This document shows positions 24,482-31,508 of a stretch of DNA of 64,000 bases, piece after piece. The stretch covers positions 1 through 64,000 of the forward strand of contig NZ_JHXY01000016.1 of NCBI RefSeq assembly GCF_000621585.1. Direction: 5' to 3'. The translations under genes and the position numbers were made by a program. This DNA is from [Eubacterium] cellulosolvens LD2006 (GTDB lineage Bacteria > Bacillota > Clostridia > Lachnospirales > Lachnospiraceae). Position 1 is the stretch's first letter, and every line of letters begins with the position of its first letter. Under the pieces are notes generated by a model, which saw only the letters and a list, made by a program, of their open reading frames with translations, made no database searches and had not been told where the DNA came from.

Positions 24482-25880
24482 ACCCTACCGGATCGTCATG
24501 GCAGTGGGCGTGTCCCTTTTTCTCGGACTCATCGGCTACATGGTATATTTCCAGGTGTTCAAGAGCGAGGAGCTTTTGAACCGGCCGGAGAACAAACGGC
24601 AGGATAAGGTGGAGGCACAGGTAATCCGCGGTTCGATTCTCGCGTCGGACGGAACGACGGTTCTGGCCGAGACACAGGTGGACGGCGACGGCGTCGAGAA
24701 GAGAGTCTACCCCTTCGGCAGTCTCTTCGCACATACGGTCGGCTACCAGGTCTACGGGGGCAGCGGGCTGGAGTCCACGCAGAACAATTCCCTGATCCGC
24801 TCCCACGCGAATCTGGTCACCCAGATGGAAAAGGAACTGCAGGAGGAAAAAAAGAACGGTGACAGTCTGATCACGACCTTTGATCCGAAACTTCAGCAGG
24901 CGGCAAGCGACGCGCTCGGCGCAAATCGGGGAGCGGTCGTCGTCATGGATCCGTCGACGGGAAAAGTTCTCGCCGACTTCAGCAGCCCCTCGTTTGATCC
25001 GAACGCGGTGGAGCAGAATTGGGAACTGCTGACCCAGGACGACAACGGCGTCTTCCTCAACAGGGGAATGCAGGGCATCTACCCGCCGGGTTCCACGTTC
25101 AAGATGGTCACCGCGCTGGCCTATCTTCGCCAGTACGGCACCTTCGACGGCTTTCACTATGACTGCGGAGGTGAATACGAGAACTCCGGCTTTACGATTC
25201 ACTGCGCGGGACATCAGGCGCACGGCTCGGAGGATTTCGCCGCGGCAATGGCAAACTCCTGCAACTGCGCGTTTGCCTACATGGCGACCAATCTGATTGA
25301 CAAAGACAATCTGCGGAAAGCGGCGGAGGACCTTGGCTTCAACAAAGATTTTGATCTGGATCTTCCGTATACAATGAGTGAGTTTTCGATGGACGCGAAC
25401 ACGGCGAACCAGCTCACGATGCAGACGGCCATCGGACAGGGAGATACCCTTGCCACGCCGATGCAGATCTGCATGATTGCCCAGGCGATCGCGAACAACG
25501 GAACGATGATGAAACCGTATTTTGTCGACAGAGTTCTGGCCTCGGACGGAACAGAAGTGAGCAGGACGGATCCGAAGGCGATCGACAATGTGATGACGAT
25601 GCAGCAGGCGAATCTGCTCAAACAGATCATGAAGGGCGTGGTTTCACAGGGAACGGCGTCCCCGTACCTCGGAGATCTCTCCTATTATGACATCGCAGGA
25701 AAAACCGGTACGGCTGAGTACGGAGATATCGCCAACGACACGGCGCACTCCTGGTTTGTCGGTTTTTCCAATACAGGCAGCAACGACATTGTGGTCTGCG
25801 TTCTCGTCGAGGGCGGCGGAAACGGCGTCGCGCCGGCGGCAAATGTGGCGAGAAATATTTTTACCACACATTTTGAATAA
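24402..25880 (+). CDS. Penicillin-binding protein, class B transpeptidase (PbpA-like)
   Basis: A 492-residue peptidoglycan transpeptidase. One N-terminal membrane anchor (about 35-57) and a short dimerisation region precede the transpeptidase domain, whose motifs I can place: S231-T-F-K234, S286-C-N288 and K434-T-G436. ATG 24402 is chosen: AGGAGGGG lies upstream, and an earlier in-frame ATG at 24303 lies well inside the SEDS gene. Even so it overlaps that gene by 80 nt in another frame. The SEDS-bPBP pair should act as one cell-wall synthase at the membrane. Confidence 0.9.
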   Translation: MSKETPKTSERKSKNRQEKISRSAIVRPYRIVMAVGVSLFLGLIGYMVYFQVFKSEELLNRPENKRQDKVEAQVIRGSILASDGTTVLAETQVDGDGVEKRVYPFGSLFAHTVGYQVYGGSGLESTQNNSLIRSHANLVTQMEKELQEEKKNGDSLITTFDPKLQQAASDALGANRGAVVVMDPSTGKVLADFSSPSFDPNAVEQNWELLTQDDNGVFLNRGMQGIYPPGSTFKMVTALAYLRQYGTFDGFHYDCGGEYENSGFTIHCAGHQAHGSEDFAAAMANSCNCAFAYMATNLIDKDNLRKAAEDLGFNKDFDLDLPYTMSEFSMDANTANQLTMQTAIGQGDTLATPMQICMIAQAIANNGTMMKPYFVDRVLASDGTEVSRTDPKAIDNVMTMQQANLLKQIMKGVVSQGTASPYLGDLSYYDIAGKTGTAEYGDIANDTAHSWFVGFSNTGSNDIVVCVLVEGGGNGVAPAANVARNIFTTHFE

Positions 25881-25943
25881 CGGACGTTCAGACAGAAGGT
25901 TGCGATCGTTTTGCGGACAGCGTATACTATGTGTCATAGAAAA

Positions 25944-26061
25944 TGATAGGAAATTGTTTTACAGTTCCTGTCACAAACGCCCCGGTGGATGCGCACGCTG
26001 GTGATAAGCAGATGCTTCGCATTCGCGGTCGGCGCGGGAATGTCGCAAGCGGCATTCTTTT
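25944..26061 (+). repeat. Dispersed palindrome element, long copy
   Basis: TGATAGGAA (25944-25952) pairs with TTCCTGTCA (25965-25973), followed by CAAACGCCCC, ATGCGCACGCTGGTGATAAGCAGATGCTTCGCATTCGCG, and the end hairpin GAATGTCGCAAGCGGCATTC with TTTT (26038-26061). The end hairpin plus T-run could terminate the PBP transcript. Confidence 0.72.
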
Positions 26062-26090
26062 AGTATGACGACACGGGAGGATTTTTACTT

Positions 26091-26546
26091 ATGATACATG
26101 CAACAAGTTGCGGAGGTCTCGTGATCTTCCGCGGGAAGATCCTCGTATTGTACAAGAATTTCAAAGGAAGGTATGAGGGCTGGGTTCTTCCGAAGGGAAC
26201 TGTGGAAGACAACGAAGAATTTCAGCAGACGGCACTTCGGGAAGTCCGGGAAGAATCCGGGGCAAAGGCCACGATCATGAAGTTCATCGACACCAGCCGC
26301 TATACGTTCAATGTTTCGGAAGGCGAAGTAGAGAAACAGGTACACTGGTATCTGATGATGGGGAGCAGTTATTACAGCAAACCGCAGTGGGAGGAATTCT
26401 TTGTGGATTCCGGATTTTACAAATACCACGAAGCCTACCATCTGCTGAAGTTCTCCAATGAAAGACAGATTCTCGAAAAAGGCTACGCAATGTATCTGGA
26501 GATGAAGAAAGAGGGGCTATGGGTACCGCAAAAATCAAAAGGCTGA
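26091..26546 (+). CDS. NUDIX hydrolase
   Basis: A 151-residue pyrophosphohydrolase. The NUDIX box is intact: G36-T-V-E-D then E and ..LREVREESGA (pattern GX5EX7REXXEEXG). The opening SCGGLVIFRGKILVLYKNFKGRYEGWVLPKG is also typical. It should hydrolyse a nucleoside diphosphate linked to another moiety; the substrate cannot be told. Three tightly spaced genes follow (28-nt overlap, then a 3-nt gap), suggesting an operon with the 119-residue protein and DUF2953. Confidence 0.85.
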   Translation: MIHATSCGGLVIFRGKILVLYKNFKGRYEGWVLPKGTVEDNEEFQQTALREVREESGAKATIMKFIDTSRYTFNVSEGEVEKQVHWYLMMGSSYYSKPQWEEFFVDSGFYKYHEAYHLLKFSNERQILEKGYAMYLEMKKEGLWVPQKSKG

Positions 26547-26878
26547 ACCATATGTATATCTCTGACTCGGCGAAAAAACATCTCGGGCTGATCAACAAAG
26601 CGTTGGATCACGGTCTGCCTTTTCCGGGGCTTTACGTGATCACCTTCGCCGGAAACGAAATTGACCAGCTCGCGATCATGGACACGAAGTACCTGCTGAA
26701 GAGAAGAGTGAGGGAGCGTCTGCCGGAAGTGGTTGCTCTGGCAATGGGCAGACAGGACGCCTTTGAACTGGTTCGGAAGATGGCGGAGGATTCCTTCCGG
26801 CGCTCGGGAGGCTGCGATCTTCGGGATCACCTTCTTTCCATGCAGAACGAACCTGAGAGATCAGGGATGGGAGAATAA
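26519..26878 (+). CDS. Conserved hypothetical protein (119 aa)
   Basis: I do not recognise this protein. It is small, soluble and basic at the start, with a short hydrophobic strand GLYVITFAGNEIDQLAIMDTKYLL and helical segments (RVRERLPEVVALAMGRQDAFELVRKM). ATG 26519 has GAGGGG at 26510-26515, which supports real translation although it overlaps the NUDIX gene by 28 nt in another frame. Position between NUDIX and DUF2953 suggests cotranscription. Confidence 0.65.
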   Translation: MGTAKIKRLNHMYISDSAKKHLGLINKALDHGLPFPGLYVITFAGNEIDQLAIMDTKYLLKRRVRERLPEVVALAMGRQDAFELVRKMAEDSFRRSGGCDLRDHLLSMQNEPERSGMGE

Positions 26879-26881
26879 AGA

Positions 26882-27979
26882 GTGGTTCTTTCTATTGTAC
26901 TGAGAATACTTGCCGGACTGGGGATCGCAGTTCTTTGTGTACTTGCGTTTCTTCTGGCCGTGATCCTTCTGGTACTGATTCTTCCGATCTGTTACAGAGG
27001 GGCGGTAGAAAAAAAGAAAGACACGGAGCTTGTCGCGAATGGAAGCGTGAGCCTGTTTCTTCGCACGATCCGACTCACAATCGGATACGACGGAGTGTCT
27101 GAGGAGAAGATGGCATCGGAACTGTACATTTTCGGGATTCCGATGAGCGCTCTGCAGAAGCGTCGAAAGAAGCGGCAGGAGTCAAAAGAGAAGAAGTCCA
27201 CCGAGGCGAGAAAGAAAAAAGCTCGTCGCTCTCCGGCCGGGCAGACTGCGGACCGACCGACCGATCCCGGAGATGTTAAAACGGTGGATGGCGGGGCGGA
27301 TCAGCAGACGGGTCGCGTGACGGGACAGAGAAAACGTCCGACCGTTGAGCCGGGACAACGGAAAGGAACAGAGACTCAGGAATCAGAGACCCGGACAGCG
27401 GTTTCAATCACGAAAGAAAACGCGGTACAGGGAGGAGATCATACGGAACAGACGAAGGACTCCGTCGCGCCGGAAATCGTGAAGGCGAAGCGCCCGAATT
27501 TCATCATTCGTATTTCCGCGAAGATTGTTTCGTTTGTAAACGGACTCCGTGCGAAAATCCGGAAGCTGATGGATTTGCTGGAGACACTCGGAGACTGGAT
27601 GGATTATTTCGCTACGGAGAAATTCAACCGGTTCAAACGGCTGGTTATCCGTCAGCTCATCGCAATTCTGAGGCACTGCCTTCCGCGGAAGATCCGGGGA
27701 ACCGTTCATTACGGTCTGGAAGATCCGGCGATGACCGGAAAGATTCTCGCAGTCATCTGCGCGGTCTACCCCGTGCTTCCGGGAAAACTGAAAATCGACC
27801 CTGATTTTGAAGAACAGGTGATAGAGGCGGACGTGTCGTTTCGCGGCCATATCGTTCCGGCGGTCATCCTGTACAGGGGACTTCGGATCGTTCTGTGCAG
27901 AGAACTCTGGGTTCTTCTTCGCAGAGTGAGAAACATAAATAAAGGAAATGTCCGCGCGGCCGAAAGTGCTGTGTCTTAG
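26882..27979 (+). CDS. DUF2953 domain protein (YtfI-like)
   Basis: A 365-residue protein with one strong N-terminal membrane segment (residues 3-36), then an RTIRLTIGYDG strand and the C-terminal DUF2953 part (RGTVHYGLEDPAMTGKILAVICAVYPVLPGKLKIDPDF). In Bacillus the homolog YtfI lies next to ytfJ, and the same neighbour is present here, supporting a link to sporulation or spore envelope. About residues 100-200 are a Lys/Thr/Asp-rich low-complexity linker, longer than usual. It starts at GTG 26882. The stop codon lies inside the first arm of a dispersed palindrome. Confidence 0.78.
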   Translation: MVLSIVLRILAGLGIAVLCVLAFLLAVILLVLILPICYRGAVEKKKDTELVANGSVSLFLRTIRLTIGYDGVSEEKMASELYIFGIPMSALQKRRKKRQESKEKKSTEARKKKARRSPAGQTADRPTDPGDVKTVDGGADQQTGRVTGQRKRPTVEPGQRKGTETQESETRTAVSITKENAVQGGDHTEQTKDSVAPEIVKAKRPNFIIRISAKIVSFVNGLRAKIRKLMDLLETLGDWMDYFATEKFNRFKRLVIRQLIAILRHCLPRKIRGTVHYGLEDPAMTGKILAVICAVYPVLPGKLKIDPDFEEQVIEADVSFRGHIVPAVILYRGLRIVLCRELWVLLRRVRNINKGNVRAAESAVS

Positions 27980-28119
27980 GTTGTACATCAGGGGGATCTA
28001 TGACACAAAACGTTTCGCGTGGTACCGGATTCGCAGAAGGGCAGATCGCTTACATGCGCGCTCGCGCGATAAGAAGGTGCTTCGCATCTGTCCGGCCAGA
28101 GAAGGTCGCATGCGACACT
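27971..28119 (+). repeat. Dispersed palindrome element overlapping a stop codon
   Basis: GTGTCTTAG (27971-27979) pairs with CTATGACAC (27998-28006). AAAACGTTTCGC, a body with ACATGCGCGCTCGCGCGATAAGAAGGTGCTTCGCATC, and an end hairpin GGTCGCATGCGACAC follow. The left arm supplies the TAG stop of the DUF2953 gene, so the element either inserted at the stop or evolved with it. Confidence 0.7.
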
Positions 28120-28206
28120 CCATTTTGAAACAGAAGGATAGGCAAACGGCAGCGTCAGCAAGCGTGTGGGGCGCCGCGGCTTAGAGATGAGCAGGAGGAG
28201 ATAGGT

Positions 28207-28584
28207 ATGGCAGAGAACAAGAACAATTTCCAGAACAACGTAGATTCGCTCTTCAAAGGACTGGACAACTTCCTCACGACGAAATCTGTTGTGGGACAGC
28301 CGGTACAGGTGGGTGAGAGCATCATGATTCCGCTGGCGGATGTATCCTTCGGTATGGGGGCAGGAGCCATGAGTGGTTCATCCAGAGACAACGGCGGTGG
28401 CGGAATGGGCGCGAAAATCAGCCCGGCGGCAGTTCTTCTCATTGCGAAGGACGGAACGACAAAGCTCGTCAATATGAAGAGTCAGGATGCCGTGGCGAAG
28501 ATCATCGATATGGCTCCGGACATCATCACGAAAATCAAGTCCCAGTTCGGACCGGAGAATAATTCTGACGACTTCGCAGAATAA
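28207..28584 (+). CDS. ytfJ: Sporulation protein YtfJ/GerW
   Basis: A 125-residue protein of the GerW (YtfJ) family, needed for germination-related functions in spore formers. It shows VGQPVQVGESIMIPLADVSFGMGAGAM, a glycine-rich GGGGMGAKISPAAVLLI and KLVNMKSQDAVAKIIDMAPDII. AGGAGGAG sits before ATG 28207. The neighbour DUF2953 matches the Bacillus ytfI-ytfJ order. Its presence suggests the organism carries sporulation genes, though not that it sporulates. Confidence 0.88.
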   Translation: MAENKNNFQNNVDSLFKGLDNFLTTKSVVGQPVQVGESIMIPLADVSFGMGAGAMSGSSRDNGGGGMGAKISPAAVLLIAKDGTTKLVNMKSQDAVAKIIDMAPDIITKIKSQFGPENNSDDFAE

Positions 28585-28618
28585 TAAAAAGAATCGAAAA
28601 ATCGGAATAAAAAAACAC

Positions 28619-28647
28619 TTGCAAATGCCATGCCGTTCTGATACAAT
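28619..28647 (+). promoter_or_regulatory. Promoter of rpmB
   Basis: TTGCAA (28619-28624), 17-nt spacer, TACAAT (28642-28647). Predicted start near 28654, giving a leader of about 50 nt that carries AGGAGGTG before the rpmB ATG. Confidence 0.7.
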
Positions 28648-28706
28648 GACATGGTGTCGTGAGCCGATGAAAGATCGGCTTGATTTTGTGCTAAGGAGGT
28701 GTAATC

Positions 28707-28895
28707 ATGGCAAAGTGTGCTATTTGCGAAAAGGCTGTTTGGTTTGGAAACAATGTAAGCCATTCTCATAGAAGATCTAATCATATGTGGAAAGCGAACG
28801 TTAAGTCTGTTCGTGTAAAAACATCTGAAGGCGGAAGCAAGAAGATGTATGTTTGTACTAACTGCCTGAGAAGCGGTAGAGTTGAGCGTGCCTGA
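28707..28895 (+). CDS. rpmB: 50S ribosomal protein L28
   Basis: A 62-residue L28, the normal length. The N-terminus AKCAICEKAVWFGNNVSHSHRRSN and core WKANVKSVRV are diagnostic. CAIC and CTNC make this the zinc-binding (C+) form. It is monocistronic, with its own promoter (28619-28647) and terminator (28927-28958), and a strong AGGAGGTG ribosome-binding site. Confidence 0.96.
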   Translation: MAKCAICEKAVWFGNNVSHSHRRSNHMWKANVKSVRVKTSEGGSKKMYVCTNCLRSGRVERA

Positions 28896-28926
28896 TTAAC
28901 GCTTCTTAACGTATATGATGTAGAAA

Positions 28927-28958
28927 AGGAATCCCTTGTTTGGGGTTCCTTTTTTTTC
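28927..28958 (+). terminator. Terminator after rpmB
   Basis: AGGAATCCC (28927-28935) pairs with GGGGTTCCT (28942-28950) and is followed by eight T residues. Confidence 0.88.
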
Positions 28959-28987
28959 TTCCAATTTGCAAATGAATCGGTTATACT
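28959..28987 (+). promoter_or_regulatory. Promoter of the Asp23-family gene
   Basis: TTCCAA (28959-28964), 17-nt spacer, TATACT (28982-28987), directly behind the rpmB terminator and 36 nt before the start codon at 29023. Confidence 0.55.
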
Positions 28988-29022
28988 AGTAAAGATTGAA
29001 TGGAAGAAGAAAGGAGCACTAG

Positions 29023-29379
29023 ATGAAAGGACGAGTAAATTCGGAGTTTGGTGAAGTTTTGATCAATCCCGACGTAATCGCTACTTATGCCGGCAGTGTA
29101 GCTGTAGAGTGTTTCGGAATCGTAGGAATGGCCGCAGTGAATATGAAAGACGGCCTTGTAAAGCTTCTGCGAAAAGATAGCCTTAAGCATGGAATAAATG
29201 TCTCCATTGATGATAATACGATCTCACTCGATTTTCATGTAATCGTAGCATATGGTGTCAGCATTTCTACTGTAGCGCAGAATCTCATTGAAAGCGTTCA
29301 GTATAAGCTGGAGGAGTTCACAGGAATGAAGGTGGACAAAGTCCGCATTCTTGTAGAGGGTGTACGTGTAATCGACTGA
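29023..29379 (+). CDS. Asp23/Gls24 family envelope stress protein
   Basis: A 118-residue Asp23-family protein (YloU-like): GEVLINPDVIATYAGSVAVECFGIVGMAA, a central VSIDDNTISLDFHVIVAYGVSISTVAQNL and KVRILVEGVRVID. YloU is encoded upstream of the FakA homolog YloV and RecG in Bacillus; the same order is found here. AAGGAGC precedes ATG 29023. The role is probably at the cell envelope; its mechanism is not established. Confidence 0.9.
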   Translation: MKGRVNSEFGEVLINPDVIATYAGSVAVECFGIVGMAAVNMKDGLVKLLRKDSLKHGINVSIDDNTISLDFHVIVAYGVSISTVAQNLIESVQYKLEEFTGMKVDKVRILVEGVRVID

Positions 29380-29397
29380 TGTGAGGAGGGTGACATT

Positions 29398-31065
29398 TTG
29401 GCTGTACAGACAATTGATGCAGCGCTCTTTTGCAGGATGTTCCTGACCGGAGCGCATTATCTTGATGCAAAAAAAGACTGGATTAACGAACTGAATGTAT
29501 TCCCGGTGCCGGACGGCGATACCGGAACCAATATGACGCTGACAATCATGTCGGCTGTAAGAGAAGTGCAGAATCTCGATGAAATCAGCATGAAGACATT
29601 GTCCAAGGCTATTTCATCCGGTTCCCTTCGCGGAGCGAGAGGAAATTCGGGAGTAATTCTCTCCCAGCTCTTCCGCGGTTTCACGAAGGTGATCAAGGGC
29701 GAAGATGAGATCACAATTCCGATGATCGCTGATGCCTGCGAGAAGGCCTGCGAGACAGCATACAAAGCGGTAATCAAACCCAAAGAGGGAACCATCCTGA
29801 CCGTTGCGAAGGGAATGGCGGAGATCGCCAGAAGCCTTGTGGACGGACAGATGGACCTCGAGGATTACGTTAAGAATATCATCGACTACGGCAATCAGGT
29901 TCTTGCCAAGACACCGGATATGCTTCCGGTACTCAAAGAGGCTGGCGTTGTAGATTCCGGCGGACAGGGTCTGATGACGGTTCTCGAAGGTGCCTACGAC
30001 GCCCTCATGGGCAAAGAAGTAGACCTCTCCTTTGACAGCGAAGGCAAGAAAGAAGCTGCTGAGAAGAAGGAAGAGGAGGAACTGAAATTTGCATATTACA
30101 TGGCTTATGATGTAGAACTTCAGAAGTCTCTGAGTCAGGCGAAAGTCGACGAGTTCCGTGCCTTTCTTATGAATGCCGGCGGTTCCGTGTCCCTCATGAC
30201 AGAGAACACAAGAATGAGCGTGAAGATGCTGGCTTCAGAGCCGGGGATCATTCTCACAAAAGCTCAGACATATGGCGAACTCTACAACGTAGATGTAGCG
30301 AATATCAAGATCGAGCACAAAGAGAAGCTGATGAAGAAAGCCGTAGAAGAGGCAAAGAAGCAGGATCAGCAGATCGCGAAGTCGGCTGAACCGGCGAAGC
30401 CGCCGAAGAAAGCTGGCTTTATCGCAGTGGCTGCAGGAGAAGGCTTCGCTGAGATCTTCAAGGGCCTCGGTGCCGACTATGTCATCTCCGGCGGTCAGAC
30501 AATGAACCCTAGTACCGAGGATGTCATCAATGCCATCGATCAGGTAAATGCGGAGAACGTCTTCCTTTACCCGAACAACAAGAATATCATCATGGCAGCA
30601 AACCAGGCGCGTGAACTTGTTCAGGAGAAGAACATCATCGTAATTCCTACGAAGACGGTTCCGCAGGGAATCACCGCGATGCTGACATATGATCCGAGTC
30701 AGAGTATTACGGATAACCAGGATGCAATGAACGACGCGGTTGCCGGTGTTCGCACCGCTGAGATCACCTATGCGATCCGCGATACGACGATTGACGATTT
30801 TGAGATCCATCAGGGAGACATCATGGCTGTCGGTGACAGCGGTATGCTCACAGTAGGAAAAGACGTCGACAGCGTTGCTGTGGATGCCGTTGAAAAAATG
30901 ATGGATGACGACGCGGAGCTTATCAGCATCTACTTCGGAAAAGACTATTCCGAGGAGAATGCGAACCGGCTCGCACAGCAGATCCAGGAGAAATACTCCG
31001 GCTGCGATGTAGAAGTAAACAACGGCGGACAGCCCGTGTACTACTGCGTGATCTCCGTAGAGTGA
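29398..31065 (+). CDS. fakA: Fatty acid kinase subunit FakA / DAK2-domain protein (YloV)
   Basis: A 555-residue protein. The N-terminal DAK2 kinase domain (about 8-200) has LNVFPVPDGDTGTNMTLT, whose aspartates bind ATP-Mg, and SLRGARGNSGVILSQLFRG. A linker (about 215-235, Lys/Glu-rich) and a C-terminal FakA domain (FIAVAAGEGFAEIFKGLGADYVISGGQTMNPS) follow. FakA phosphorylates fatty acids carried by FakB (DegV family). No fakB is in the window. TTG 29398 is preceded by GAGGAGGGTGA; no alternative fits. It is cotranscribed with the Asp23-family gene. Confidence 0.9.
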   Translation: MAVQTIDAALFCRMFLTGAHYLDAKKDWINELNVFPVPDGDTGTNMTLTIMSAVREVQNLDEISMKTLSKAISSGSLRGARGNSGVILSQLFRGFTKVIKGEDEITIPMIADACEKACETAYKAVIKPKEGTILTVAKGMAEIARSLVDGQMDLEDYVKNIIDYGNQVLAKTPDMLPVLKEAGVVDSGGQGLMTVLEGAYDALMGKEVDLSFDSEGKKEAAEKKEEEELKFAYYMAYDVELQKSLSQAKVDEFRAFLMNAGGSVSLMTENTRMSVKMLASEPGIILTKAQTYGELYNVDVANIKIEHKEKLMKKAVEEAKKQDQQIAKSAEPAKPPKKAGFIAVAAGEGFAEIFKGLGADYVISGGQTMNPSTEDVINAIDQVNAENVFLYPNNKNIIMAANQARELVQEKNIIVIPTKTVPQGITAMLTYDPSQSITDNQDAMNDAVAGVRTAEITYAIRDTTIDDFEIHQGDIMAVGDSGMLTVGKDVDSVAVDAVEKMMDDDAELISIYFGKDYSEENANRLAQQIQEKYSGCDVEVNNGGQPVYYCVISVE

Positions 31066-31106
31066 TAATGCTGCCAGTTGCACAGGCGGCTGAACAAACA
31101 ATATCA

Positions 31107-31165
31107 TACCGTATCGGATGCAATGCTTGCGAATCTGCACTGCTTGTCTCCGATGCGGTATTTTT
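31107..31165 (+). terminator. Terminator after fakA
   Basis: TACCGTATCGGA (31107-31118) pairs with TCCGATGCGGTA (31149-31160), one G-T pair, followed by TTTTT. The loop of 30 nt is long. Confidence 0.7.
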
Positions 31166-31175
31166 ATGCGGCGGG

Positions 31176-31478
31176 GACAGAGTCATGCTAAGCGAACACT
31201 TGGAAGCGGAGGTGCTGAACGTCCGGGGGACGTTCGTTTAGCACCGACCGGAGCGGAGCGGAGACCCGAAGCGCGAGCATAGCAACAGGTGCGGCGCTGA
31301 ACGTCCGGTGGACGTTTGTTTAGCGCAGACCGCAGCGGAGCGGAGACGACATGTTTGATCGCACTTTGTACATCGCCCGAAGGGCATTTGAACAAAGTGC
31401 GTGAGTTTTGGCGGAGCACCTGCAATAGGCGGCGGAGCGCTGAGGACGAGAGCGACGTGTTCGCGTGTATGCTCTGTC
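31176..31478. other. Structured intergenic element, copy 2
   Basis: A 300-nt folded region in the 443-bp gap before recG. The outer stem pairs GACAGAG..CAT..GCGAACAC (31176-31199) with GTGTTCGC...ATG.CTCTGTC (31457-31478). The inner stem pairs CAGGTGC (31286-31292) with GCACCTG (31416-31422). Three strong hairpins lie within, at 31211-31244, 31294-31326 and 31360-31401. Blocks GCGCGAGCATAGC (31271-31283) and AGGCGGCG.AGCG.TGAGGACGAG (31428-31450) are shared with the element at 8758-8959, whose stems occupy the same positions but with different bases. Each strand has short open frames, but none looks like a gene. Confidence 0.58.
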
Positions 31479-31508
31479 ATCCGCCGCAGAGACAAGGAGG
31501 AGACGCAT

